From: Verrucomicrobiota bacterium
GTDB lineage: Bacteria > Verrucomicrobiota > Verrucomicrobiia > Limisphaerales > Pedosphaeraceae
Direction: 5' to 3'
Assembly: GCA_021325145.1 (NCBI GenBank)
Contig: JAJPHR010000006.1
Coordinates: forward strand, 17,441 to 81,440
Length of the DNA: 64,000 nt
In this document: in pieces, positions 9,345 through 18,807 of the stretch
How the letters are laid out: each line of letters begins with the position of its first letter
Position numbering within the stretch: the first letter of the stretch is position 1
Position numbers and translations under genes: made by a program
Notes under the pieces: generated by a model
Databases searched by the model: none
What the model was told of the DNA's origin: nothing
Seen by the model: only the letters and a program-made list of their open reading frames with translations

Positions 9345-10184
9345 ATGCTTTTGCGCGCCTGCCAATTTGAATTCGCCTTTCCGCGTCCGGCCCTGGTCAT
9401 GGGCGTGGTGAACGTCACGCCGGATTCGTTTTCAGATGGCGGTCAATCCTTCGAACCTGAGGCGGCCGTGGCCCGTGCCCTGCGACTGGTTGAGGAGGGG
9501 GCCGATATCATCGATGTGGGCGGGGAATCGACGCGGCCTGGGGCGGAGCCGATCAGCGAGGCGGAGGAGTTGCGGCGGGTGCTGCCAGTGATCGAGGCGT
9601 TGGCGCGCAAAATCAAGCAGCCGATATCAATCGATACGCTCAAGCCCGCGGTAGCCCGTGCCGCCTTGGTGGCCGGGGCCAGCCTGGTCAATGACGTGGG
9701 CGCGAATCGGAACGATGCGGCGATGTGGCGAATCATAGCGGAGAGAGGAGCGGGTTACGTGGTGATGCATATGCAGGGGACGCCGCAAACGATGCAGTCG
9801 AAGCCATCTTATCGAGACGTGGTGGCTGAAGTAGGCGCATTTTTTGGCGAGCGTCTGGCAACTTTGGAGCACGCCGGAGTTGCACCCGAGCAGGTGATGC
9901 TGGATGTTGGAATCGGATTCGGCAAGACTTTGGAGCATAATTTACAGTTGCTCGCTGCGCTCAGGAGTTTTACAAATCTAGGGCGGCCATTGTTGCTGGG
10001 AGTCTCGCGAAAATCATTCGTCAGCAAACTGTTGGGAACGGCCGCTGGGGAGCGCTTGCCCGCCACCCTGGCTTGCACGGCCCTGGCCGTCGAGGCGGGT
10101 GTAAATGCGGTTCGTGCGCACGATGTCGCGGCGACGGTGCAGGCGGTGCGCATGACCGAGGCGATCCTGGCCGCAAGAAAATAA
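9345..10184 (+). CDS. folP: Dihydropteroate synthase
   Basis: Joins para-aminobenzoate to dihydropterin pyrophosphate in folate synthesis; cytoplasmic. The family signatures are clear: MGVVNVTPDSFSDGG, GADIIDVGGESTRPGA, ISIDTLKPAVARAAL, LVNDVGANR, VMHMQGTPQTMQ, DVGIGFGKTLEHN and LLGVSRKSF. The 279-aa length from ATG 9345 fits the family; a TTG 25 codons upstream would only add residues outside the fold. The stop overlaps the next start (TAATG), so folP is translationally coupled to cdaA. Confidence 0.96.
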   Translation: MLLRACQFEFAFPRPALVMGVVNVTPDSFSDGGQSFEPEAAVARALRLVEEGADIIDVGGESTRPGAEPISEAEELRRVLPVIEALARKIKQPISIDTLKPAVARAALVAGASLVNDVGANRNDAAMWRIIAERGAGYVVMHMQGTPQTMQSKPSYRDVVAEVGAFFGERLATLEHAGVAPEQVMLDVGIGFGKTLEHNLQLLAALRSFTNLGRPLLLGVSRKSFVSKLLGTAAGERLPATLACTALAVEAGVNAVRAHDVAATVQAVRMTEAILAARK

Positions 10185-11026
10185 TGAACTGGTCCCTATT
10201 GCAAGAGCATTGGCGCAACGTGGTGGAGATACTGCTCCTCGCGGTCGGGATTTATTATGCCCTGATGTTCGTGCGCGGCACGCGGGGCTGGTCGGTGGTG
10301 CTGGGGTTTTTGTTGTTGCTGGCTTTTACCTTGATTACGGACAAGCTCAAGCTCGAGGTGCTGCATACCCTGCTCGAACGGTTCTTTCCGTTCTCAGCCC
10401 TGGCGCTGTTCATCCTGTTCCAACCCGAACTTCGGCGCATGCTTTCCGAGTTGGGCAACCTGCGGCTGTTTTATACCGCTCGCGAACAGCGCGAGAACAT
10501 AGAGGTCATCGTCCAGACCGTGGAGCGGCTCGCCGAGGTGCGCATCGGCGCGCTCATAGCCATCGAACAGGCGATCCACTTGCAAGAGATCGTGGAGTCG
10601 GGCATCGTCGTGGATTGTGAGGCAACGCCGGAGATGCTGGAGACAATTTTCTTCCCGAATAACGCAATTCACGACGGCGGGGTGATTCTCCGCGGTGATC
10701 GCATTGCCTTCGCCGCGTGCATCTTTCCCCTGACGCAACGACAGGATTTGAACAAGTCGCTCGGCACCCGGCATCGCGCGGCCATCGGCTTGACAGAGGA
10801 AACCGATGCCGTGGTGGTGGCGGTCTCGGAAGAAACCGGGCTCATTTCATATGCGTACAAAGGACAGCTGGTCCGCGGTGTGAGCCAGGAGGAACTGCGG
10901 GCCTTTCTGACCTCCGTGCTGGTCAAACGGAGCAAACCCCACACGGCTTTGGAGTGGATGAAGCAATGGTCAAGAGACCGGCGGTTGCCCGCCGCCCCGG
11001 CGGTGCAGAAAGCGGAGACGGACTAA
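10184..11026 (+). CDS. cdaA: Diadenylate cyclase CdaA (c-di-AMP synthase)
   Basis: 280 aa. Three N-terminal hydrophobic segments (about 12-80) anchor it in the membrane. The DAC catalytic domain follows, with the signature DGG at residues 164-166 (NNAIHDGGVIL) and RHR at 196-198 (GTRHRAAIGL). It makes c-di-AMP from two ATP. The start overlaps the folP stop by one base. A YbbR-domain gene and glmM follow, which is the gene order known for cdaA-cdaR-glmM in Firmicutes, where the partners regulate the cyclase. Confidence 0.96.
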   Translation: MNWSLLQEHWRNVVEILLLAVGIYYALMFVRGTRGWSVVLGFLLLLAFTLITDKLKLEVLHTLLERFFPFSALALFILFQPELRRMLSELGNLRLFYTAREQRENIEVIVQTVERLAEVRIGALIAIEQAIHLQEIVESGIVVDCEATPEMLETIFFPNNAIHDGGVILRGDRIAFAACIFPLTQRQDLNKSLGTRHRAAIGLTEETDAVVVAVSEETGLISYAYKGQLVRGVSQEELRAFLTSVLVKRSKPHTALEWMKQWSRDRRLPAAPAVQKAETD

Positions 11027-11034
11027 GTTTGGTC

Positions 11035-11448
11035 ATGCGCGACCTGATCCTGAACAATTTCTGGTGGAAGCTGCTCTCGCTGATCGTGGCGACGCTGGTC
11101 TGGCTGCTGGTCAACAGCACCATGCCGAAAACCGAATTTGCCCAGACGCCGGTGGTGACGGTGAGCACGCGCAATTTTCCGACGGTGCCCATCACGCTGA
11201 TGACCTCGGCCGGCAACACCAATCAGTACCGGGTCATGCCGGCCGGCGTGGCCGTTGAGGTGAGCGGCAAGCCGGAAGACCTCGAAAAGCTCCCTACCGA
11301 GCAAATCACCGCTTTCGTCGATGTGACTAAGATTCCAGATGAAAAGGAAGTCCGCGCGGACATTCACGTCCAGGTGCCCAAAGGTTTCAAAATTGAAGGT
11401 TACAAGCCCGCGGACGCCACTGTGGAAAAAACAACGGCTGCGAATTGA
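11035..11448 (+). CDS. YbbR/CdaR-like membrane-anchored protein
   Basis: 137 aa. An N-terminal membrane helix (FWWKLLSLIVATLVWLLVN) is followed by one extracytoplasmic YbbR-like domain (TVSTRNFPTVPITLM, YRVMPAGVAVEVSGKPEDLEKL, ITAFVDVTKI). Firmicute CdaR proteins carry several YbbR domains; this one has a single domain, so it is a minimal version. Its place between cdaA (8-bp gap) and glmM supports a role as cyclase regulator, inferred from that conserved context. The ATG at 11035 begins MRDLILNNFWWKLL. Confidence 0.85.
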   Translation: MRDLILNNFWWKLLSLIVATLVWLLVNSTMPKTEFAQTPVVTVSTRNFPTVPITLMTSAGNTNQYRVMPAGVAVEVSGKPEDLEKLPTEQITAFVDVTKIPDEKEVRADIHVQVPKGFKIEGYKPADATVEKTTAAN

Positions 11449-11476
11449 TGAACTTTATTGACAACCTAACCAATTC

Positions 11477-12859
11477 ATGAACGCTCCCCGTAAAATCTTC
11501 GGCACGGACGGTGTCCGCGGCCAAGCCAACATCGAACCGGTGACGGCCGAAACTGTCCTGAAACTGGGCCGCGCGGCCGGCCACGTTTTCAAAAACCTGG
11601 AATCACAGTCCCGCAGCCGCGGCCGGCACAAAATTGTCATCGGGAAGGACACGCGCCTCTCCGGGTACATGCTGGAGAACGCCATTTCCTCGGGCATTTT
11701 GTCCATGGGTGTGGACGTGTTGTTCATCGGCCCGCTCCCGACACCGGGGGTGGCGTACGTGACGCGCAGTTTGCGCGCGGACGCGGGCATCGTGATCACC
11801 GCCTCGCACAATCCCTATGACGATAACGGCATCAAATTCTTCCGGGCGGACGGTTACAAACTGGACGATCAGATCGAGGCGAAGATCGAGGAGTTGGTGT
11901 TCGGCGGGGACATTGAAACGATCCGCCCAACTGCGGATGAGATTGGCAAAGCCGTGCGCATCGATGACGCCCTTGGCCGTTACATCGAGTACGCCAAGGC
12001 GTCGATTCCCCGCGGCATGACGCTGGAGGGGATGCGGGTGGTGGTGGATTGCGGACACGGGGCGGCGTACAAAGCCACGCCCTGCGTGTTGCGTGAATTG
12101 GGCGCCGATGTCTTCGCGTACGGCATCCAACCGGACGGCAAGAACATCAACAAAGAGTGCGGTTCAATGCATCCCGAACAGATGTGCCAAAAGGTGAGGG
12201 AACACGGAGCGCACATCGGCATCGCGCATGATGGTGACGCCGACCGCGTGCTGTTGTGCGACGAAACCGGGAGGATGATCGACGGAGATGACGTGATGGC
12301 CATCGCCGCGCGGGACCTGCTGACCCAGGGCACATTGGGGGAGAAGACCGTGGTGACCACGGTGATGAGCAACGCCGGTTTGGATGCTTTCATCCGCTCG
12401 TGCGGCGGCCACATCGTGCGCACCGCCGTGGGGGACAAGAACGTCATCGATGAGATGTTGCGCAATGGTTTCAACTTCGGCGGCGAGCAGAGCGGCCACA
12501 TCATTTTCCGCGATTTCAGCACCACCGGCGACGGCCTGGTGTGCGCGCTGCAAATCCTGCGCATCATGAAGGCCGCCGACGCGCCGTTGTCGAAACTGGC
12601 CCGCTGCTGGACGCGTTATCCACAACTCGTCGTCAATGTGAAAGTCCGGGAGAAAAAGCCCTTCGAGCAACTCGACGGCGTTCTGCAACTCGTGGCCCAG
12701 GCCGAGGCCGACGTCAAACCGGCGGGCGGGCGCGTGTTGTTGCGGTATTCCGGGACGGAACCGAAGGCGCGTTTGCTGATCGAAGGGCGGGATTCCGCAG
12801 TGCTGGATCGGCATGCGAAGACCATCTGCGAAGCGATCAAGAAGCAGGTGGGGGGTTGA
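11477..12859 (+). CDS. glmM: Phosphoglucosamine mutase
   Basis: 460 aa. Converts glucosamine-6-P to glucosamine-1-P for peptidoglycan and LPS precursors. The opening KIFGTDGVRG is the GlmM hallmark. The phosphoserine loop TASHNP places the catalytic Ser at residue 110, the Mg-binding loop is DGDADR (Asp252/254/256), and the sugar-phosphate-binding end is RYSGTEPKARLLIEG. It is the last gene of the folP-cdaA-ybbR-glmM run. GlmM is known to bind and inhibit CdaA in other bacteria, so the operon may join wall precursor supply to c-di-AMP level (inference). Confidence 0.97.
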   Translation: MNAPRKIFGTDGVRGQANIEPVTAETVLKLGRAAGHVFKNLESQSRSRGRHKIVIGKDTRLSGYMLENAISSGILSMGVDVLFIGPLPTPGVAYVTRSLRADAGIVITASHNPYDDNGIKFFRADGYKLDDQIEAKIEELVFGGDIETIRPTADEIGKAVRIDDALGRYIEYAKASIPRGMTLEGMRVVVDCGHGAAYKATPCVLRELGADVFAYGIQPDGKNINKECGSMHPEQMCQKVREHGAHIGIAHDGDADRVLLCDETGRMIDGDDVMAIAARDLLTQGTLGEKTVVTTVMSNAGLDAFIRSCGGHIVRTAVGDKNVIDEMLRNGFNFGGEQSGHIIFRDFSTTGDGLVCALQILRIMKAADAPLSKLARCWTRYPQLVVNVKVREKKPFEQLDGVLQLVAQAEADVKPAGGRVLLRYSGTEPKARLLIEGRDSAVLDRHAKTICEAIKKQVGG

Positions 12860-12954
12860 GGGCAATGACCAAGGACCAGTTCGGCTTTAGCCGGCAGGGC
12901 TCCCATAGTTTCGGACATGTTGGAAGGTTCGCAAGCGGTTGTATTTGCGTGCGT

Positions 12955-12982
12955 TTCGCCGCCTGAAGGCGGGGCTCCATAC
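12955..12982 (-). repeat. Family-A repeat fragment (GGAGCCCCGCC head)
   Basis: On the minus strand this reads as the TATGGAG-CCCGCCTT-AGGCGG head sequence also found at 24251, 26602 and 31084. It lies between glmM and the fucosidase gene. Confidence 0.6.
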
Positions 12983-13021
12983 TCCATGTGAAGCATGCCG
13001 CCCGACGCGATTCAATACTCT

Positions 13022-14404
13022 ATGAGAAAATTTGCGGCACTGGCCGCTCTGTTAATTGCGAACTTCATTGGACTCGTTCAAGCCGAGGAACCCGCCTGGA
13101 CGAACTCCACCTGGCAGGATTCAGCCTGGAATGCCCGGGGCTGCTTTGCCGATGAGCGTGGGCAATGGTTTCGTGACGCGAAGTTCGGCGCTTTCATCCA
13201 CTTTGGCGCTTACTCTGAACTCGGGGGCTACTGGCAGGGCAAAGGCCCTTATGATCCCGCGGAACAAATCATCGGTCTGGGTGACCGGCATGCGGTGATA
13301 CCACCGGATCAATATCGGAAGGAAGTGGCGGGCCGGTTCAATCCCACGAACTTCAACGCGCAGCAATGGGTCAGCCTGATCAAAAAAGCCGGTCAAAAAT
13401 ACGTGATTATCACCACCAAACATCACGATGGCTTTTGCATGTTCAACACTGCCACGACCGACTATAACGTCGTGGATGCGACTCCGTTTGCCCGGGATGT
13501 CATCAAGGAACTGGCCGACGAATGCAGGAAGCAGGGCATTGTATTCTGTCCTTATTATTCCATCGGCGACTGGTGCGCGAGCGACGTGCAAAAGCCGGAA
13601 TACAAATCCTACCAGGATTACATGTTCGCTCAATTGAAGGAGTTATTGAGCAATTACGGCGACACGAAAATGCTGTGGTTCGACAACTACTGGTATGTCA
13701 ACGGTCAGTGGAAGAACGATCCGGCGCATGCGAAGGAGCTTTACGCCTACGCGCATTCGCTCAAGCCGGGGATGCTCATTAATGACCGATGTGGACGCGG
13801 GGCGGCATCCACCGACGGCGATTACGCCACGCCCGAAAACCAACTGAAAGGCTCCCGGCAGAGCCGTTACTTCGAAGTCGTGATGACCGATACGGAGGAC
13901 GACAACTGGGGTTGGGTGAGCACGGCCACGAATTATCGCAAGCCTGCCGATCTGATCCGGAACCTGATTGATTGCACCAGCAAGGGCGGCAATTTTGTGT
14001 TGAACGTCGGGCCCACGGCCTCGGGAGAATTCCCGCCGCAGCATGTGGCGATTCTGGAAGCGATGGGCAAGTGGACCGCCACCAACGGAGAGGCCATCTA
14101 CGGCACGATGCCTGCCCCGGAGTGCGACACGACCGCGACCGCCGATTGCAAATGTTACGCCACCAAGAAAGCCGGGAATATTTATCTGCACGTCGTGAAG
14201 TGGCCTGCGGCGAGCGGAGAAATCACTGTGCGCATCGGCCGGAAAGGGTTGATGAAGGCGGAATTGTTGGATGCTTCGCTGCCTCGCACGGAATATTCCA
14301 GCGCTATCGAGAACGACGCTACTGTGATAAGCGTCAAGCAGCCTGCCAAGGTCGATCCGTACGCGACGGTGGTGAAGTTAACGTTTGAAGCAGACTCCAA
14401 ATAG
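13022..14404 (+). CDS. Secreted alpha-L-fucosidase (GH29)
   Basis: 460 aa with a Sec signal peptide (MRKFAALAALLIANFIGLVQA). The GH29 catalytic barrel shows WFRDAKFGAFIHFGAYS, KYVIITTKHHDGFCMF (HHDGF is a family signature), VIKELADECRKQGIVFCPYYS, and MLWFDNYW carrying the expected nucleophile Asp. The C-terminus is a beta-sandwich-like domain (YLHVVKWPAASGEITVR). It would remove fucose from exported or environmental glycans. No other glycosidase sits beside it. The start is set by the signal peptide. Confidence 0.93.
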   Translation: MRKFAALAALLIANFIGLVQAEEPAWTNSTWQDSAWNARGCFADERGQWFRDAKFGAFIHFGAYSELGGYWQGKGPYDPAEQIIGLGDRHAVIPPDQYRKEVAGRFNPTNFNAQQWVSLIKKAGQKYVIITTKHHDGFCMFNTATTDYNVVDATPFARDVIKELADECRKQGIVFCPYYSIGDWCASDVQKPEYKSYQDYMFAQLKELLSNYGDTKMLWFDNYWYVNGQWKNDPAHAKELYAYAHSLKPGMLINDRCGRGAASTDGDYATPENQLKGSRQSRYFEVVMTDTEDDNWGWVSTATNYRKPADLIRNLIDCTSKGGNFVLNVGPTASGEFPPQHVAILEAMGKWTATNGEAIYGTMPAPECDTTATADCKCYATKKAGNIYLHVVKWPAASGEITVRIGRKGLMKAELLDASLPRTEYSSAIENDATVISVKQPAKVDPYATVVKLTFEADSK

Positions 14405-14579
14405 ATTGGGTTTCCGGCTTTCGGCGTTCTGTAAATGCGAGGCTCGGAGGCGGGAGAATCACAGAGGCGGATATCGCCCGTGGAGCGGGACAGTCGGTAG
14501 TTCGAAAAGCGGCGCTGCACTCCAAGGCCTGGCGGAATTCATCAAGTTTCGGCCTTTGTTCATCCATTGAAGGGTGGGG

Positions 14580-17500
14580 CTATTCCGTCTCGCTCGCAGC
14601 CGCTGCACGCCAGACGCGGACTGTGCCGTCCTCGCCACAGCCGACGAGTGCGTTGCTGTCGGGCGAAAAGGCCAATTGCGTCCAGGGAGCGATGTGACCG
14701 GGGATCGTGAAGAGTTCCACGTGGCTGTCCACACCCCAAAGCTTGACGGTGCCATCGTTGCTGGCAGTGGCGAGCGTGCGGCCATCCGAGGCAAAGGCGG
14801 CGGAGGTCACGTAACCGCTGTGGCCTCGGAAAGTCCCCACACGCTTGAGGGTGGCGGCTTCCCACAGCCTTGCGATGGCGTCGCGCGAACTGCCCGCGAT
14901 GAAGCGGCCATCGGGCGAAAATGCAAGCGCCGTCACCATTCCCACATGGCGTTCCGGGGAGAACTTGACCGCGCCTGTGATCAAATCCACGCACCAAAGC
15001 TGGTTGGTCCCATCGGAGGCTTTGACCGAGGCCAGCAAGCGCCGATTGTCAGGGAAAAAGGCGAGCGCAGTCACCTGTCCGTCCCCGTAGGAGTTGGTGG
15101 AGAGGGGCTTCCAGGACACCACCTCCCAGATCAGGATATGCCCGCTGAGCGAGCTGGCCGCGAGCCGGTGTCCGTCCGAAGACATTGCCAGCTTTGTAAC
15201 CGGGCCAGCCACTTCACCGATCACGAGCGGTTCGGCGTGTCCGGCCACGTCCCACAGCCGAAGCTTGCGATCGAGGCCGGCCGAAACCGCCCGCTGGCCA
15301 TCGGAACTCAGGGCCGTGGCCATTGCCGCGGTGTCTGGCAGTGGAAGGGAGGCGGCAACCCGATGAACCGCGCCATCCAAAATCTGAACGACCGGGCGGT
15401 CGTCCACCACCATCAATTGCGAGCCGTCCCGGCTGAAAGCCACAGCAGTGGCATCTTCGCGCAAAAAAGTTTCGATGGCAGGTTCGTCCTCGTCAATGGA
15501 GTTGGCGCGGGGTGCGGCGGTTGTGGCGGGCCGGTGCGCCTCGACGGAGACGGTGTGGTGTTCACGGACGACTTCCCAAAGTTTCAGATTCCCGTCGTCG
15601 CCCGCGGAGGCAAGTGTGCGGCCGTCGGGCAGAAAAACGGCATTGTTGACCCACATTTCGTGGCCTTTGTACATGGTGATTTCCGATTTTGTCCGTACGT
15701 CCCAAAGATTCATGGTGCCGTCCACACACGTCGTCACGAGCAACTGGCTGTCCGGAGAAAAATCCACTGAGGTGACCAGGGCCTTATGCTCGGAGAGGCT
15801 CGCTTCTTCGCGCTGGGTTTTCACGTCCCAAAGCCGGGCTGTGCCATCCGTGCTGGCCGAGGCCAGCCAGTGTCCGTCGGGCGAGAAAGCCAGGTAAACG
15901 ACTAGGCCACCGTGACCGGAGAGCGTGCCCAGCTTCGCGCCGGTCGCCACCTGGGTGAGCCGGATGGTTCGATCGCCCGCGCTCCAGGCCAGGACCGCGC
16001 TGTCGGGGGAAAAGGCCGCGGCTGGATGCTCGTTGGGCAAATCGCCGAACGTTGCTTTCTCGGTGTGCGTCGCCAAATCCCACAATTTCACCACGCCATC
16101 CGGCCAACTGGCGGAAACCAGCCATTTTCCGTCTGGCGAAAACGCCACGCGCCCGACCGGGTGAGCGTGTCCCTTCAAGGTGAACAGCTCACGTTGGCTG
16201 CCGACCTCCCAAACGCGGATGGCGGCATCCTGTCCGGCGGCCGCCACGAACGCGCTGTCCGGGGAGAAAGCCACCGAACGATTTCCACTTGGCGCTGGCA
16301 GCCGGGCCGTCACTTGCCGCGAAGAAACGTTCCAAAGACTCACGTAGGGTTTGCCGCCCGCCAAGGCCAGCCATCTTCCATCCGGCGAGGCTGCGACGGA
16401 TTGAAGCGGATTCTGCTCATCAAACAGATTGAAAAAACTCTGGTCACGACAGAGCCGCCAAAGATAGCGCCATTCGAAGCCGCGCAAGTCCTCCTGCCCC
16501 GGATGCGGCTTGAGTGCCCCCAGCAACACGCGCGCGCGGGTGACGTGGCCCATCGCCCAGGCCTGTTCCACCAGTCCGATGCGGGCGGCGTAAAGGGCGC
16601 GCCGGCCTTCCACCAGCGCCTGCTGACGGGCCGCCGATTGCCAGAGAGTCAAACCAAATCCGAGCGTCAGGGACAGGAACAATCCTCCAAGCAGGAGAGC
16701 CACGCCGGGATGCCGCTGCGCCCATTTGGTCAGACGGTGCAGCTTGGAGGCCGGCCGCCCCTGGATCGGTTCGTGGCGAAGCCATCGCTCCAGGTCATCG
16801 GCCAAAGCTTCAGCCGAACCGTAGCGCTGGCGTGGATCCTTTTCCAGGCACTTGAGGCAGGCGATTTCGAGATCGCGGTCGATCTTTGGGTTGAGTGCCG
16901 AAGGCCGGCGCGGTTCCTTTTCCAAAACTTGCCGGATCGTGTCGAGAGTGGTGCCGCCCGCGAACGGAGGCTGGCCGGCGAGCAGTTCGTACATGATGGC
17001 GCCCAACCCATAGACATCGGCGGCGGTCGTCAAGTTTTTGGATTCTCCCCGCGCCTGTTCGGGCGACATGTAACTCGGCGTGCCCAAAACAGCCATCGTT
17101 CGGGTGATGGCGCTTTCTTTTTCCACGAGCTTTGCCAGCCCAAAGTCGGTCAGGTGCGGCTCGCCCCGGCTGTCGAGCAACACGTTGTTCGGCTTGAGGT
17201 CGCGATGGATGATTCCGTGTTGGTGGGCATAATGAACGGCGCGGGCGAGCTTTGCCACGAGTGTGGCGATCTGGCGATGCGAACTACCATTCTCATCCTT
17301 GCCGACGCCTTGCGTCAGCGTCGGTCCCGAGATCAGCTTCATGCTGAAAAAGGGCTGGCCCTCGAACTCGCCAATCTCATAGATCGGCACAATGTTCGGA
17401 TGATCAAGTCGGGCCACCGTCTCCGCCTCACTGCGAAATCGTTGGACAAAATCCGGAGATGCCGCCTCCGCCGCCACGATGACTTTGAGCGCCACTTGCC

Positions 17501-17774
17501 GGTTGAGGGCCACCTGGCGCGCCTTGTAAACGACGCCCATGCCGCCGCGCGCGATCCGCTCCAGCAATTCGTATTGGCCAAACTCGCGGGGAAAAGGCTG
17601 CCTGCCCGATGAGTGCCCGTGCATCGGCTTGTCACGCAGGCGCTCCTCAGCCGGCAGTTCCTCACCGGCGAACGGCGCGAGCATTTGCTTGAAGACACAC
17701 TTGGTACACAACCCCGCTGGGGCGTCCGGGGTCAAATCCGCGCCACATGTAGGACATGCTCGCTGTATTGCCAT
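14580..17774 (-). CDS. Ser/Thr protein kinase with zinc ribbon, one TM helix and WD40 repeats
   Basis: 1064 aa. Cys7, 10, 23 and 26 form a CPxCG-CxxC zinc ribbon. The Hanks-type kinase domain (about 66-340) has [10 protein letters not shown], the ATP-binding Lys97 (VALK), HRDLKPNN near 190, DFGLAK and [14 protein letters not shown], so it looks catalytically intact. A membrane helix ([21 protein letters not shown], about 355-376) follows. The rest is a long WD40 array with many FSPDG/LASAS-DGT-KLWD units, enough for about two propellers. It follows the ECF sigma gene on the same strand with an 83-base gap, a pairing widespread in Planctomycetes and Verrucomicrobia in which the kinase probably controls the sigma factor. 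Confidence 0.95.
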   Translation of the reverse strand: MAIQRACPTCGADLTPDAPAGLCTKCVFKQMLAPFAGEELPAEERLRDKPMHGHSSGRQPFPREFGQYELLERIARGGMGVVYKARQVALNRQVALKVIVAAEAASPDFVQRFRSEAETVARLDHPNIVPIYEIGEFEGQPFFSMKLISGPTLTQGVGKDENGSSHRQIATLVAKLARAVHYAHQHGIIHRDLKPNNVLLDSRGEPHLTDFGLAKLVEKESAITRTMAVLGTPSYMSPEQARGESKNLTTAADVYGLGAIMYELLAGQPPFAGGTTLDTIRQVLEKEPRRPSALNPKIDRDLEIACLKCLEKDPRQRYGSAEALADDLERWLRHEPIQGRPASKLHRLTKWAQRHPGVALLLGGLFLSLTLGFGLTLWQSAARQQALVEGRRALYAARIGLVEQAWAMGHVTRARVLLGALKPHPGQEDLRGFEWRYLWRLCRDQSFFNLFDEQNPLQSVAASPDGRWLALAGGKPYVSLWNVSSRQVTARLPAPSGNRSVAFSPDSAFVAAAGQDAAIRVWEVGSQRELFTLKGHAHPVGRVAFSPDGKWLVSASWPDGVVKLWDLATHTEKATFGDLPNEHPAAAFSPDSAVLAWSAGDRTIRLTQVATGAKLGTLSGHGGLVVYLAFSPDGHWLASASTDGTARLWDVKTQREEASLSEHKALVTSVDFSPDSQLLVTTCVDGTMNLWDVRTKSEITMYKGHEMWVNNAVFLPDGRTLASAGDDGNLKLWEVVREHHTVSVEAHRPATTAAPRANSIDEDEPAIETFLREDATAVAFSRDGSQLMVVDDRPVVQILDGAVHRVAASLPLPDTAAMATALSSDGQRAVSAGLDRKLRLWDVAGHAEPLVIGEVAGPVTKLAMSSDGHRLAASSLSGHILIWEVVSWKPLSTNSYGDGQVTALAFFPDNRRLLASVKASDGTNQLWCVDLITGAVKFSPERHVGMVTALAFSPDGRFIAGSSRDAIARLWEAATLKRVGTFRGHSGYVTSAAFASDGRTLATASNDGTVKLWGVDSHVELFTIPGHIAPWTQLAFSPDSNALVGCGEDGTVRVWRAAAASETE

Positions 17775-17857
17775 GCGCTCTTAACTCTTACAAAAGCAAA
17801 TCCCCCCAACCCTTTCCAAAAATCTCGCCCTTGCGATTGAAATGTCTCTTCACGTCG

Positions 17858-18613
17858 CTATGCACCCAAAGCTCCCAGCAACGACCTTATTTCCTCGTCC
17901 ACCTCCTCCGGGCTGCCGACCGTGCTGGCAATTTCCGCGCGGAACAGCTCCCGAAACCGCTGCCGCATCCGGTGGATCGCCGAGGTGACCGCACTCACCG
18001 ACAACCCCAAGCGCCCCGCCGCAGCTTCATAGGACGTGTTCCTGGGATCTCCCATTAGAAACTCCTTGAGAATTTCAAACCGTTCCGCCTGGCCCGCCGC
18101 TGTGGACTCCGCTGCGAGGTTTTTGGCCACTTGTTCCACCACTGCGTTAGCCCAGCGTCGCTCGAAAATTCGCTCCGGAGTTTCCCCATGAACGGGCTCC
18201 GCCAAATACCGTTGCTCCGCCGGTTCCGCATCGATGGAAATCACCTCCACTCCGCCACCGCGCTTGAATCGTTTTGATTTGTCGCGTTCGTTGTTCAGGA
18301 AGTTGTTCAACGATGCCAGTAGAAAGGACCGGAACTTCCCCTTGGCCGGGTCCACCTTGCCCAGGGCCTTTTTTTCCAGCAGGAACGCGAAAAAAGCCTG
18401 GGTCAAATCCTGGGCTTCATGCGCATCATATCCCTGTCTTCGCACATACGCGTACAGCGGATACCAATAGGCCCGGCACAATCGCTCCAGGGCCTCCAAC
18501 ACGTGCGGCGATTGGCTATCGCCCGCGGCCAGCACCACTGACCAATGCGTGGGATGAAACTGGGGAGAGCCTTCTCCACCTCCAAGACCCGGTTCGGACG
18601 GTTGTATCGCCAT
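17858..18613 (-). CDS. ECF-type RNA polymerase sigma factor (kinase-linked)
   Basis: 251 aa. Region 2 is AYWYPLYAYVRRQGYDAHEAQDLTQAFFAFLLE and region 4 is TSYEAAAGRLGLSVSAVTSAIHRMRQRFRELFR, with an unusually long 90-residue linker. The ATG at 18613 (MAIQPSEPGLGGGEG) is preferred; an open frame reaches 18793 but looks unstructured. Its neighbour downstream is a membrane Ser/Thr kinase with WD40 repeats, and no anti-sigma gene is seen. Control by phosphorylation rather than by an anti-sigma factor is inferred from the pairing. Confidence 0.9.
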   Translation of the reverse strand: MAIQPSEPGLGGGEGSPQFHPTHWSVVLAAGDSQSPHVLEALERLCRAYWYPLYAYVRRQGYDAHEAQDLTQAFFAFLLEKKALGKVDPAKGKFRSFLLASLNNFLNNERDKSKRFKRGGGVEVISIDAEPAEQRYLAEPVHGETPERIFERRWANAVVEQVAKNLAAESTAAGQAERFEILKEFLMGDPRNTSYEAAAGRLGLSVSAVTSAIHRMRQRFRELFRAEIASTVGSPEEVDEEIRSLLGALGA

Positions 18614-18807
18614 ACAAAGCCTTCGATTGACCGGCGTTGAATTTAGAGCTTTGACCCTCGCTTTGCACGGGCAAAACGCAGGGCTGAGTGAGGCTGGGTC
18701 GTTGGACGAATGCACCCGAGAACATACAGGTTGCGCCGCTCGATCACACGTCCAGCGTTGGACTAGAACTGGGACAGGGTTGCGCTGACGCAAAGCGCGC
18801 TACCCGT

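Noticed and set aside
15912..17612. Long open frame on the plus strand across the kinase gene
   Set aside because: It is antisense to a clearly conserved kinase-WD40 protein, and its translation is rich in Arg, Gly and His without domains, as expected for GC-rich shadow frames.
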